Translations under genes and position numbers: made by a program
Source of the DNA: Bacteroidales bacterium
Lineage (GTDB): Bacteria > Bacteroidota > Bacteroidia > Bacteroidales > UBA1402
Length of the DNA: 64,000 nucleotides
Assembly: GCA_028709215.1 (NCBI GenBank)
Contig: JAQVXI010000001.1
Location: 248,537-312,536 of the forward strand
Direction of reading: 5' to 3'
The notes under the pieces: model-generated
What the model was told of the DNA's origin: nothing
The model's database searches: none
What the model saw: the letters and a program-made list of their open reading frames with translations, nothing else
Part shown: positions 30,333 to 40,384 of the stretch, piece by piece
Numbering within the stretch: the stretch's first letter is position 1
Layout of the letters: each line of letters opens with the position of its first letter

Positions 30333-31079
30333 ATGAAAATAGGATTGGTTGGTTTTGGAAAAACGGGAAAAGCAGTAGCAAACGTAATCTTTCAGCACGA
30401 AGATTTTACTTTGGAGTGGGTTCTCCGTAAATCCCCGGTTTTGGAGAGTCGCTCGGTTTCGGATTACCTGGGTTATCCTTCAGACGATCCTGCGCGCATT
30501 TTCTCGATTGCCCAAACGTCCATCGAGCAGTTGTTGGACGAACATCCGGTTGATTTTATCATCGATTTTTCTTCTGAAGATGGGATTTTTCTATACGGTG
30601 AAGCTGCTGCGCAACGTCAGGTGTGCATCATCTCGGCCATTTCTCATTACAAAAAGGAGACCATTGCTTTTGCGAAAAATCTGTCCAAAAAAACAGCGGT
30701 GTTTTGGTCGCCCAACATCACACTGGGTGTGAATTTTCTGATGTTTGCCGGTACATTTCTGAGAAAAATTGCACCCATGGTCGATGTCGCCATTGTTGAA
30801 GAGCATTTTAAACTGAAAAAAGGTGTTTCGGGAACCGCTTTAAAAATGGCAGATATGCTGGATGTGGAGACAGCGGGGATTCGTTCGGTACGCGCCGGCG
30901 GCATCGTCGGTAAGCACGAAGTTATTTTTGGCTTTCCGTATCAGACGGTTCGCCTCATACATGAGTCCATTTCTCGAGAAGCCTTTGGCAACGGTGCGCT
31001 GTTTGTGGCCAGTCATATGGTTGGCAAGAAGAAAGGCTTTTACAAGTTTGAAGACATTTTTAACGGCTTACTCACGTAG
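30333..31079 (+). CDS. Divergent DapB-family (4-hydroxy-tetrahydrodipicolinate reductase-like) oxidoreductase
   Basis: GLVGFGKTGKAV nucleotide-binding motif, SPNITLGVNFLM, EEHFKLKKGVSGTAL, RAGGIVGKHEVIFG. Confidence 0.75.
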   Translation: MKIGLVGFGKTGKAVANVIFQHEDFTLEWVLRKSPVLESRSVSDYLGYPSDDPARIFSIAQTSIEQLLDEHPVDFIIDFSSEDGIFLYGEAAAQRQVCIISAISHYKKETIAFAKNLSKKTAVFWSPNITLGVNFLMFAGTFLRKIAPMVDVAIVEEHFKLKKGVSGTALKMADMLDVETAGIRSVRAGGIVGKHEVIFGFPYQTVRLIHESISREAFGNGALFVASHMVGKKKGFYKFEDIFNGLLT

Positions 31080-31115
31080 CAAAGCCGCCTTAAACGACCA
31101 CGTAAAGGAAGTACT

Positions 31116-34100
31116 ATGAAAAATCCATCCGAACTTTTGTACCAGCGTATCCAACGTAAGGAAAAGATGCAGGCGCTGTTGCATGCTTCCTATATGTTGC
31201 TGATTGGGATTTTATCCGTAGGGGTTTATATTCTTAAAGAATACGAGCAATATAAGAAAGAAGGAGAAAGAACAACCAAATCCATCATTGAGATTCAGGC
31301 CAGGCAACTGAGTGATTTTTATACGGATCAATTGCAGGATGTAGAGTCCATTTCCAGTCATTGGCTTATTTTGCGCTATCTGGACTTGCAATTTAATTCG
31401 GATTTTGTTGGAACCAACAGCAAAAACCTGGTGCAGGATTATCTTTTTAGACGCAAACAGGAACATGGGTTTTCCGACATCGTTCTCTATGACACGGATG
31501 GATCCACGTTGCTTTCGACCAATCCGGCTTTGGTGTATACCGATGTTGACATACCCGCAGCACTGGACAAATCATTGAGGGAACAACATCCTTTTGTTTC
31601 GGATGTTTACCGATCGAATCAAAATGCTCGTTTGTATTTGGATTTTATCGTACCGATTGTGGATTCACAGGACAAGCTCCGAGCGGGTTTGATGTATAAA
31701 GTGGATGTGGAGAAAAACATATCTTCTCTGTTTGGCAACTGGCAGATAACGACCTACAAACCCGTGATACAATTGATTCGAAGCGATGCCTTGGGGCAGC
31801 CTGCTTCGGTCAACCTTACATTGAACAGTGACTCACTCAATCTTTGGATGCCGGTACAATCGCTGGAGTTGAACCGTGCGATTCAACAAAAACGATACGT
31901 GAGTGGTCAGTATACAAATACGAAGGGATGTGAATGCAATTTTATTTTGATGCCGGTACAGGATACACCCTGGACGTTGTTGTATGAGTTTAATCAAAAA
32001 GAGGCCTTGGGGCAATTTATGACAACCGTTTTCTTGTTGATCTCCCTCATTTTGATTTCTACGGTCTTGTTTTACTTCGTCATCAGGACTCTATTTAAGC
32101 GGCAGCGTGCGAATTATTTTCAACGTTGGTTGGAGTCCGACGAAGCATTAAAAGAAACGAAAACGTATTATCAGTTTATATCGGATACCTTGGATGAAGC
32201 CATACTTGTTGTGGATAGGCAGGGGATGATCAGAACCATGAATTTGCGGGCGGAAAGTCTGTTGAATCAACGATTGGTGGATATAAAGGGTCAATCACTG
32301 GATTTGTATTTTCGATTGCATCAGAATCTCCAATCCAGTCGCATACCCATTACACAATCGGTCTTGCTCAATCAAATGGGGATGATGGCCTCGTTGACCG
32401 ATGTCTCGCTTGAAGTCATCAAAGGAGAATATATTCCGGTAACCTGCAAGGTTTCACCGCTGCCGGTCAGTTCCTCCATGGGATCCGGATTTATGATTTC
32501 TTTGCAGGATCATTCGGCTCTTCAACGTCTCAAGATGGATTTGCATAAAAGCAACATCCGTTTTCGAGATCTTTTTCAGGATGCGCCGGATGGCTTTATT
32601 CTGGTCGATTATTCGGGTACTATTCGGTTGGCCAACGTGCAGGCACATTTGATGTTTGCCTACAAAACGGGTGAAATGGATGGTCTCAACATCGAGGCGT
32701 TGGTTCCGCACCGATATGGGCATCACGCGGAGTATCGAGCGGGCTATGCTCAGAACCCCAAGGCGCGTTCAATGGGTGAGAAACTCAGACTGAAAGCCCT
32801 TCGCAAGGATGGGAGCGAGTTTTCGGTCATTGTGGCGTTGAGTCCGGTTACCTACGACGATGAATCCATGGTGATGGCCATCGTTCGTGACATTACGGTC
32901 ATGGAAGAACAGGAGCGTCAATTGCGATTTTCGGATGCGGTTTTACGAAATATGCAAGATGGAGTGGTGTTGGTGGATCCGGTACGGTTTACCATCGAAT
33001 TTGCCAATCCGCGCTTGGTTCAAATGCTTTCGGTGCCTGAGGAAGAATTGATTGGAATGCCGGTTCGGGATTCGTTTCGTTTTGATCCCATCGATGGGCA
33101 TGATCCGTTGGATTACATTGCAGAAAATCTGCGATCCGGTGAAAGCTTGCAAATGATCATCGGGGTGACGCGACCGGATGGTTTGCATATGTGGGTGAAT
33201 GTGCACGTTTACGAATTTCAAAGTGACGTATTTGGAGATACCTGGATGGCTGTTGTGCAGGATGTATCGGAAAAAAAACACATCGAACAGGAAGCAATGC
33301 AGCAGCAGGCCCGTTTTCGTACCCTGATGTCCGAAATGCCCGATGTCGTTTGGACCGCTTCGGCGGACGGCTCGACCATTTATGAGGTGAACGATGCTTT
33401 TGAGACAATATATGGCGTCCCCAAACAAACCTTGTATGATCATCCACTGCTGTGGGATTCCTTTGTGCATCCGGAGGATCGTCCGAAGGCAAAGCAAAGC
33501 GCGGAAGATTTGATTGAAAAGGGAAGATCGGAGGTGGTATATCGTATAATTCGACCCGATGGACAGATACGATGGCTTATGGATCGAAAACGTTTGGTAT
33601 ACGATGAACACGGTGCGGTCATTCTATTCGGTGGAATAGCCTCTGACATTACGGAGGATCGAATGCGTGAAGAAGCCTTGCTTGAGGCACGCAACCGCGC
33701 TGAGGAAAGCGATCGTTTGAAATCGGCGTTTTTATCGAATATCAGCCACGAGTTGCGTACGCCGCTCAATTCCATCATAGGATTTGCCCATGTTTTGGGA
33801 GAGGCGTTGCAAAACAATGCGGAATTCTATGAGCATACTGAGTTTATTGCTCAAAATGGCGAGCGCTTGTTGCATTTATTGAATCAGATTGTAGCCTATT
33901 CCACGATGGCTTCCGGAAATAAATCCGTACAAAAGGAAGCCTTTGTGTTGTATGATGCGGTTGATCGGGTTTACAAGAAAAGCCTCACGGAGGCAAATAA
34001 TAAGGGATTGGAATTGAAATGCTTGGCCACTTCAGAAGATCAGCGCATTCGCGTCACAAACGATGTTGCTCTTTTTGAAGAAGCGTTGATGCAATTGTTG

Positions 34101-34391
34101 AACAATGCCATCCGGTTTACCCAAGAAGGTGGTGTAGATCTGGGCGTGTATGCCGAGGGCGCACAGGTGGTGTGTTACGTCAGAGACAGTGGGATTGGTA
34201 TCGCAGAAGCACATTGGCCTCGGCTATTTGAGCCGTTCTATCAAAGCAACAATTCCTTTGATCGCGGGTATGAAGGTGCGGGATTGGGTCTTGCGTTGTG
34301 CAAAGCTTACTGCGATTTGATGGGTGTGGATCTTCGGTTTGAAACGGAAGTAGGGGTTGGCACAACTTTTTATTTGCGTGTACCGATGTAA
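31116..34391 (+). CDS. Multi-PAS hybrid-sensor-type histidine kinase (no receiver), with N-terminal extracytoplasmic sensor region
   Basis: Two TM helices flanking a Cache-like region, several PAS domains, HisKA FLSNISHELRTPLNSIIGF, HATPase DSGIGIAEAHWPRLFEPF and GAGLGLALCKAYCDLMG. Confidence 0.92.
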   Translation: MKNPSELLYQRIQRKEKMQALLHASYMLLIGILSVGVYILKEYEQYKKEGERTTKSIIEIQARQLSDFYTDQLQDVESISSHWLILRYLDLQFNSDFVGTNSKNLVQDYLFRRKQEHGFSDIVLYDTDGSTLLSTNPALVYTDVDIPAALDKSLREQHPFVSDVYRSNQNARLYLDFIVPIVDSQDKLRAGLMYKVDVEKNISSLFGNWQITTYKPVIQLIRSDALGQPASVNLTLNSDSLNLWMPVQSLELNRAIQQKRYVSGQYTNTKGCECNFILMPVQDTPWTLLYEFNQKEALGQFMTTVFLLISLILISTVLFYFVIRTLFKRQRANYFQRWLESDEALKETKTYYQFISDTLDEAILVVDRQGMIRTMNLRAESLLNQRLVDIKGQSLDLYFRLHQNLQSSRIPITQSVLLNQMGMMASLTDVSLEVIKGEYIPVTCKVSPLPVSSSMGSGFMISLQDHSALQRLKMDLHKSNIRFRDLFQDAPDGFILVDYSGTIRLANVQAHLMFAYKTGEMDGLNIEALVPHRYGHHAEYRAGYAQNPKARSMGEKLRLKALRKDGSEFSVIVALSPVTYDDESMVMAIVRDITVMEEQERQLRFSDAVLRNMQDGVVLVDPVRFTIEFANPRLVQMLSVPEEELIGMPVRDSFRFDPIDGHDPLDYIAENLRSGESLQMIIGVTRPDGLHMWVNVHVYEFQSDVFGDTWMAVVQDVSEKKHIEQEAMQQQARFRTLMSEMPDVVWTASADGSTIYEVNDAFETIYGVPKQTLYDHPLLWDSFVHPEDRPKAKQSAEDLIEKGRSEVVYRIIRPDGQIRWLMDRKRLVYDEHGAVILFGGIASDITEDRMREEALLEARNRAEESDRLKSAFLSNISHELRTPLNSIIGFAHVLGEALQNNAEFYEHTEFIAQNGERLLHLLNQIVAYSTMASGNKSVQKEAFVLYDAVDRVYKKSLTEANNKGLELKCLATSEDQRIRVTNDVALFEEALMQLLNNAIRFTQEGGVDLGVYAEGAQVVCYVRDSGIGIAEAHWPRLFEPFYQSNNSFDRGYEGAGLGLALCKAYCDLMGVDLRFETEVGVGTTFYLRVPM

Positions 34392-34404
34392 GTGTTTACG
34401 GTGA

Positions 34405-35304
34405 ATGAGTAAAAATCGGAACAATGCGTTGCTTTATGCAAGCTTGCAGCAACCGGCTTTGTTGGAAGCCTTTCGTTTGTTGGGTTTGAGTGGTCCGAAT
34501 CCACTGGACACGGTTGAGACGTATGCCAGAAGCCAAGGGGTGAATGAGGCGTTCTTACGTGTGTTTGTGGCGTCCTTTTTGGGGGAGGATCGATCCAAAA
34601 AGGATCGTTTTCCGAGTTACAACATTCAACCCTTGATGCGCTGTTGTGCGCAGTTTTTGGAGGGGTTGAAAGGGCGCATCGTTTTTTTGGAAGAGGATTC
34701 GGACTACCGGACAGCATTGGAACAATTGCATGTTTTGTTGATGGAGCAGTTTCTTCCCCACGCTCAACGTGTGTATGAATTGTATTACAGTCCCGCTTAT
34801 ACAGCAGGCATGAAATCCGGACTCGGTTATAGTGTAGAGTATTTTGATGCGCGTCCGAATGCATTCGAACACGCGTTGTTGGAGGCATTTCCACGATTGT
34901 CGTTGGACGATCAACGTCAATTGATCGAGTTGCATCGGGACCTAAATGCTTGGATGCGGCTTGTAGGACAACTGCTGCAACCCTTGATTCTGGAAATGGA
35001 AGAGCAGGTCGTTCGGAGCCGGCACCGTTCGGTCAAAGATATTGCCAGAACCAGCCACATCGATTTGAAAGCGACGTTGCCATCGGATGGTTTGACGCAG
35101 CGCGAACGAGAAACACTGCGTTGGCTGGTGATGGGGTTGACCAATAAAGAAATTGCGGAACAGATGCACGTTGCCTTAACCACCGTGATTTCTCATCGTC
35201 GGCATCTGATACAGAAACTGGGCATTCGAAGCTTATCCGGCTTGACGGTGTATGCGTTGACGCACGGGTACCTATCGGAAGAAATCCTCATTAATGAGGA
35301 TTGA
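34405..35304 (+). CDS. LuxR-type HTH regulator with N-terminal helical domain
   Basis: C-terminal LTQRERETLRWLVMGLTNKEIAEQMHVALTTVISHRRHLIQKLGIRS; N-terminal 200-aa helical region, possibly a degenerate hemerythrin-like bundle. Confidence 0.85.
   Translation: MSKNRNNALLYASLQQPALLEAFRLLGLSGPNPLDTVETYARSQGVNEAFLRVFVASFLGEDRSKKDRFPSYNIQPLMRCCAQFLEGLKGRIVFLEEDSDYRTALEQLHVLLMEQFLPHAQRVYELYYSPAYTAGMKSGLGYSVEYFDARPNAFEHALLEAFPRLSLDDQRQLIELHRDLNAWMRLVGQLLQPLILEMEEQVVRSRHRSVKDIARTSHIDLKATLPSDGLTQRERETLRWLVMGLTNKEIAEQMHVALTTVISHRRHLIQKLGIRSLSGLTVYALTHGYLSEEILINED
35283..35302. promoter_or_regulatory. 20-bp perfect palindrome AATCCTCATTAATGAGGATT
   Basis: All 10 base pairs complementary around 35292/35293; spans the luxR-type gene end and abuts a putative -33 TTG (35301-35303). 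Confidence 0.6.
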
Positions 35305-35331
35305 TGCGAAGCCAAAAGACCCGTTTCTTTG
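35301..35331 (+). promoter_or_regulatory. Putative promoter for the TonB-dependent receptor gene
   Basis: TTG-N20-TTTCTTTG, a near-consensus -33/-7 pair; ATG at 35352. Confidence 0.35.
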
Positions 35332-35351
35332 CAAGATTAAACATACACTCA

Positions 35352-37706
35352 ATGAAATACTCTGTAATAGGGATTGTCGGTTTGTTGACCACCTTTGTAC
35401 AAGCCGCAAATGCAGTCCGTGAAGATAGTCTTGCTGTCAATTTGAACGAAGTCGTTGTGACACGCGGTTTGCGTGAGCAACAATTTGTACATACATTGCC
35501 GGTCTCGTCTACGGTTTTGTCGGGTCGACAATTGATTGATTTGGATGCGACCGACCTGCAAAGCATGTCGCTTTTTGTCCCCAATCTATATGCGCCGGAA
35601 TATGGATCTAAAATAACCTCTGCGTTGTACATGCGAGGAGTCGGTACTCGGATGAATACTTCTGCGGTCGGATATTACGTAGACAATGTTCCTTTTCTGG
35701 ATAAATCCGCTTTTGACCAGGAATGGTTGGATGTGGATTATGTGGAAGTGTTGCGGGGACCACAGGCGACATTGTATGGACGTAATTCCATGGGTGGGTT
35801 GATTCATGTACATACCCGTTCTCCTTTTGCACCCGAGCGAACGATGCTTGAAGTCAGTATGGGTACATACGATTTGATGCGCCTGCGTTTTCTGGCCAAC
35901 CGTACGGTAACAGATTGGCTGGCCTTTTCCGCTTCGTTTATCCATGCGCAACAAGAAGGTTTTGTAACCAATCGGCATACCGGTAAGTCCAGCGGATCCG
36001 AACAGAGTACCGGTTTGCAAACGCGTTGGTCTGCGAAACTTAGTCCCCGTTGGAATGCCGATTTGCGTGTTGCCTTTGAGGTGAGCGATCAGCAGGGTTA
36101 CCCCTATGCTCCGGTCAAGAAGGATACGTTTGAGGTGCGATACGACGGCCCTTCGGATTACGAACGCCGTGTCTTATCCACCTCGTTGCGCATCGGGTCA
36201 ACGGGAGGGCGTACGCAAGTAGCGTCGGTGACCGGTTATCAGCGGTTGGAGGATGCCTTGTGGTTGGATCAGGATTTTAGCCCCGCGTCCATTTTTACCA
36301 TGGAACAGCGGCAAGAAATGCATGCACTGACGCAGGAATTTGTTTTGAAATCGGAAGTGAATCGTATTTGGAACATGTCCAACGGTTTGTTTGCGGCTCA
36401 TAAATTATTGAAAACCAGTTCTCCGGTGGTCTTTGACTCGGCCGGGGTGGTGATGCTGGAGCGAAACATTCAACAAGGCATCCCCTCTACGATCAACACG
36501 ACGGTTGACATCACGGATCCCCGCTTTTTGAATGCTTCTGATTTTGAGGAAGACGTCAATTCAATCGCTTTGTATCACCAATCCAAGGTGGATTTTCCAT
36601 TTTTGCCCGGCTTGTCTGCGACGGCGGGAATGCGTGTCGAGTGGGAGCATGTGGCCCTAGGCTATCGTTCGTCTGCCGGTTATAATTATGTCTATCAAAT
36701 GGCATACGGACCAATGAGCTTGACCGATCAACGGGAAATTGAGGCGCTTTTGGATGGTTCTGCTTCTCAATCCAATGTGCATTGGGCGCCCAAATTATCG
36801 TTGCAGTATGAATGGGATACGCAACATCGTGTGTACGCTTCGATCTCAAAGGGGTATCAATCCGGAGGATACAACGTGCAATTGTTTTCGGATTTAATTC
36901 AGTCCGAGTTGCAGGCGGAGATGCAGGATGATATGAAGTCCAGTATTTCAACAAAGCTGGCTGAAGCCGGAGCGCCTGCAGCTGTTATCCCAATGGTTGT
37001 CGGTAGAATTCCGGACGGAGTACACGTGGAAGATGTCAACAAACACATCGCCTACAAACCGGAATACAGCTGGGATTATGAAGTGGGCGTGCATTTGGAG
37101 CCCGTTTCCGGAAAATTGTCGATGGATGCGGCGGTGTTTTACATTCAAACCAAGGATCGCCAGATCGCCCGTTTTTCGCCCAATGGATTTGGTCGGATGA
37201 TGAGCAATGCTTCGGGAAGTTTCAGCCGGGGTTTTGAAGTTTCTATACAGGCCCGACCGATGACCGGAATGCACCTCCAGGCCGGTTACGGGTATACCGA
37301 TGCGCGCTTCTCGGATTATACGGATTCGGTTCGCAGCATAAACGGTTACGATGCGGTCCATTACAAGGGCAAAAAAGTACCGATGGTTCCCGCGCATTCT
37401 GTCAACGTCGGCCTTTCGCACACGTTTCGTTTGAATAGCCCGGTTTTGGACGGACTGACCTTGGCGGCACAGTATGCTGGAACCGGACCACTGTATTGGA
37501 CTGAAGCCAACGATGTGAAACAAAACTTTTACGGAGTTGTTAACGGGCGGGTTTCGTTTATCAAAGAAAAACTGAGATTGGATGTCTGGGCCAAAAATGT
37601 GTTGGATGCGCGATACAAAACCTTTTATTTTGAATCCATGGGCACGCCTCTTGCCCAGCAGTCAGCGCCCCGACAGGTTGGGCTCACACTTCGTTTTGTG
37701 TGGTAA
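35352..37706 (+). CDS. TonB-dependent receptor (siderophore/catecholate-like, no SusD partner)
   Basis: Signal peptide, TonB-box-like LNEVVVTRG, plug VEVLRGPQATLYGRNSMGGLIHVHTRSP, C-terminal barrel. Confidence 0.9.
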   Translation: MKYSVIGIVGLLTTFVQAANAVREDSLAVNLNEVVVTRGLREQQFVHTLPVSSTVLSGRQLIDLDATDLQSMSLFVPNLYAPEYGSKITSALYMRGVGTRMNTSAVGYYVDNVPFLDKSAFDQEWLDVDYVEVLRGPQATLYGRNSMGGLIHVHTRSPFAPERTMLEVSMGTYDLMRLRFLANRTVTDWLAFSASFIHAQQEGFVTNRHTGKSSGSEQSTGLQTRWSAKLSPRWNADLRVAFEVSDQQGYPYAPVKKDTFEVRYDGPSDYERRVLSTSLRIGSTGGRTQVASVTGYQRLEDALWLDQDFSPASIFTMEQRQEMHALTQEFVLKSEVNRIWNMSNGLFAAHKLLKTSSPVVFDSAGVVMLERNIQQGIPSTINTTVDITDPRFLNASDFEEDVNSIALYHQSKVDFPFLPGLSATAGMRVEWEHVALGYRSSAGYNYVYQMAYGPMSLTDQREIEALLDGSASQSNVHWAPKLSLQYEWDTQHRVYASISKGYQSGGYNVQLFSDLIQSELQAEMQDDMKSSISTKLAEAGAPAAVIPMVVGRIPDGVHVEDVNKHIAYKPEYSWDYEVGVHLEPVSGKLSMDAAVFYIQTKDRQIARFSPNGFGRMMSNASGSFSRGFEVSIQARPMTGMHLQAGYGYTDARFSDYTDSVRSINGYDAVHYKGKKVPMVPAHSVNVGLSHTFRLNSPVLDGLTLAAQYAGTGPLYWTEANDVKQNFYGVVNGRVSFIKEKLRLDVWAKNVLDARYKTFYFESMGTPLAQQSAPRQVGLTLRFVW

Positions 37707-37795
37707 ACCAGTATCATTCTGATAATTATTTCTGTCAAATAGCAATGTTTCCACATAAGCCTGTTGAAAATTCCCCTATCTTTGCAGTAAATTTC

Positions 37796-39364
37796 ATGAT
37801 TATGCGACAATCAGATTTGCTGTTACGATGGGGGTTGTTTTTTTGTTGTCTTATTTCGGCTTTTACGTTGAAGGCGCAAGTGCTGACCATCGATGAATCA
37901 TTAAAGACCAATTCCAGCGCTATATTTTCCTTTGGAGGTGAACCGACGGCGTATTTGACAGCCGGAAAAGACGATCCGGAAGGGGATGGATGGCTGCGTT
38001 TGACGAAGGATAGCATATATCAGAAAGGTTTTGCCATTGTTGACAGACCTTTTTTGACGACAACCGGGGTGTTGATTGATCTGGAGTTTAAAATATGGCG
38101 TCGTATTAAAACCGTATCCACCACCGGTGCGGACGGTTTTTCCATCTTTTTATACGATGCTGCCGTCGATTCGTTTCATATCGGTGGTTTTGGCGGATCT
38201 TTGGGATACGCTCCGCATGTCGGAGCGACGAAAAGCTATCCCGGGATGACGGGTGCCTATGTCGGTATTGGTATTGATGCGTTTGGTAATTTTTGCAACC
38301 CAACCGAAGGACGGGTAGGAGGCCCCGGCTTTAAAATGAATACGGTGAGTGTTCGGGCCTCGGAATCCAATGACTATCGTTGGATTGGAGGCAACGTAAA
38401 TCTTCCGTTCAAACTCGATTACGAGAGCACGGATGGCAAACGCCCTACAGATGCGGTATACTATCGAAACATTCAGGTGGAAATCATACCCAACATGCTG
38501 GAGGGGCAAGTCAATTATACGATTTCGGTGCGCATGCGTCGCAATACAACCAGCGCGTTTGAAACCATTCTGGAGGCCTTTGAATTGCCCGAGGCTCCTC
38601 CCGAATATTTAAAGCTAGGTTTTGCTGCTTCTACAGGGCAATTGGTCAATCATCATGAGTTACGCAATCTAAGGGTTAGTACGTTTGAGGGGGTTGCGGT
38701 TGAAAAAACAGCCAATAAGTCAGAAGTAAATGTAGGGGATTCGCTGATGTATGAGATTCGCATGATTAATCAGTCCGAAAGCAAAGCTGAAAATCTAATC
38801 CTAAAAGATAGTTTGGAAGGATTGGCTCCTTATTATTCGGTTCAATCCATTGAATTTGACAATTTGGGCAATCCCGATAATAAGGTTTTTGGTTTTGATG
38901 GAAAAAGTTTATCCAGCGTGCGCGTCGATTTGGATACCTTATCTCAAGCAGTTTTTCGGGTCTATGGCATTGTGACGGATTTGCCCCCTTCGAAGCGATT
39001 GGTCAATAAAGTTGTTTTTGCCGGTGCTGAAAGTGACTTCTTGGACCACAATACGTACAACGATACATCAATTTGCATCACTCCGGTTCAAAAAATCTTG
39101 TCCGATTTCTTTATCCCCAATGTGTTTACACCCAACAGTGATGGTGTCAACGACGTTTTCGAAATTGTCGGTTTGGCACAGTTTGATCGCTTGGAGTTGA
39201 ATGTGTTCAATCGATGGGGAAACGAAGTGTATGCGAATCGATCCTATCAGAACGATTGGGATGGGAATGATTTGCTGGAGGGTACGTATTATTATGTCAT
39301 TCGCGCTTGGATGGCCGGTGAGGAGTATTCGTATAAGGGTTGGGTCTTGCTGAAACGAAAATGA
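37796..39364 (+). CDS. L-type lectin-like/DUF11-like surface protein with gliding-motility (CHU_C, T9SS type B) C-terminal domain
   Basis: Lectin-like GADGFSIFLYD..GGSLGYA; repeat-like VEKTANKSEVNVGDSLMYEIRMINQS; C-terminus FIPNVFTPNSDGVNDVFEI..LNVFNRWGNEVY..DWDGNDLLEGTYYYVI. Confidence 0.85.
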   Translation: MIMRQSDLLLRWGLFFCCLISAFTLKAQVLTIDESLKTNSSAIFSFGGEPTAYLTAGKDDPEGDGWLRLTKDSIYQKGFAIVDRPFLTTTGVLIDLEFKIWRRIKTVSTTGADGFSIFLYDAAVDSFHIGGFGGSLGYAPHVGATKSYPGMTGAYVGIGIDAFGNFCNPTEGRVGGPGFKMNTVSVRASESNDYRWIGGNVNLPFKLDYESTDGKRPTDAVYYRNIQVEIIPNMLEGQVNYTISVRMRRNTTSAFETILEAFELPEAPPEYLKLGFAASTGQLVNHHELRNLRVSTFEGVAVEKTANKSEVNVGDSLMYEIRMINQSESKAENLILKDSLEGLAPYYSVQSIEFDNLGNPDNKVFGFDGKSLSSVRVDLDTLSQAVFRVYGIVTDLPPSKRLVNKVVFAGAESDFLDHNTYNDTSICITPVQKILSDFFIPNVFTPNSDGVNDVFEIVGLAQFDRLELNVFNRWGNEVYANRSYQNDWDGNDLLEGTYYYVIRAWMAGEEYSYKGWVLLKRK

Positions 39365-40380
39365 TTATGAAAAAACGCATCAACAACTACCTTTTTTTAT
39401 TGACCCTTTTGTTTATAGGGGTTGACGTAGAAATGCATGGGCAGCAAAACATTCAATACTCGCAGTATACATTTAATACCCTTTCGGTAAACCCTGCCTA
39501 TGCCGGATATCGGGAGACCTGGCACATGAATGCAAGCCATCGAATGCAGTGGACAGGGCTGGACGGGGCACCCAGAACGTCACAGATAACCATGGATGGG
39601 GTGACCGATCCGCGCAATCGCAACGTGGGGCTTGGTCTGCAATTGGCTTCGGATGCATTGGGTGCTCAATCGGCTACTTCGTTGTATGCCAGTTTTGCCT
39701 GGCGACTCAAATTGAATTATGTGGACAGCAAACGGCTTTCTTTGGGTTTGGGTTTGGGGGTAACGCAGTATGGTTTGGACGGGAGCAAACTTCGACCGGT
39801 GGACGAATTGGATCCACTGCTTACGGATGATCAACTGAATTCATACATTCCGGATCTGCGTTTTGGGATCTATTACTCCAGCCCGAATATGTATCTTGGA
39901 TTTTCTGCCATGGATTTATTTTCAGGAAATCGATCCAATGCGACGTTTCATTGGGATGTGGATACCAGTCGAAACGTCATGCGAAAACAACACTTTTATT
40001 TTATTGGTGGATACTTGCATGATTTGGATAATACCTATAAATTACGTCCTTCCTTTTTGCTCAAAGAGGATTTAGCCGGTCCTACGGTTTTGGATGTTTC
40101 AATGGCAGGGGTCTATCGGGACCAGTTTATGCTGGGATTAACCTATCGCACCGGTTTTACACTTTGGTCAAAACCGTATGCCGAAGCGGCTGACTTGTCT
40201 TCGTTGAATGCGCTTGTACTTGCAACGCGGCTGGCATTGTCGGAGCGTCTTTGGTTGGGGTATTCGTACGATGTTCCCCTCAATCGACTGATTCAATCTC
40301 AATATGGGACACATGAACTGACCTTGTCTTGGGAGCTTCAGGTTCCATCAAGACGCATCTATAGTCCCCGTTTCTTTTAA
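39361..40380 (+). CDS. PorP/SprF family type IX secretion outer-membrane protein
   Basis: QQNIQYSQYTFNTLSVNPAYAGYRETWHMNASHRMQWTGLDGAPRTSQITMDG is the PorP/SprF N-terminal signature; ATGA overlap with the upstream stop. Confidence 0.92.
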   Translation: MIMKKRINNYLFLLTLLFIGVDVEMHGQQNIQYSQYTFNTLSVNPAYAGYRETWHMNASHRMQWTGLDGAPRTSQITMDGVTDPRNRNVGLGLQLASDALGAQSATSLYASFAWRLKLNYVDSKRLSLGLGLGVTQYGLDGSKLRPVDELDPLLTDDQLNSYIPDLRFGIYYSSPNMYLGFSAMDLFSGNRSNATFHWDVDTSRNVMRKQHFYFIGGYLHDLDNTYKLRPSFLLKEDLAGPTVLDVSMAGVYRDQFMLGLTYRTGFTLWSKPYAEAADLSSLNALVLATRLALSERLWLGYSYDVPLNRLIQSQYGTHELTLSWELQVPSRRIYSPRFF

Positions 40381-40384
40381 ATGA

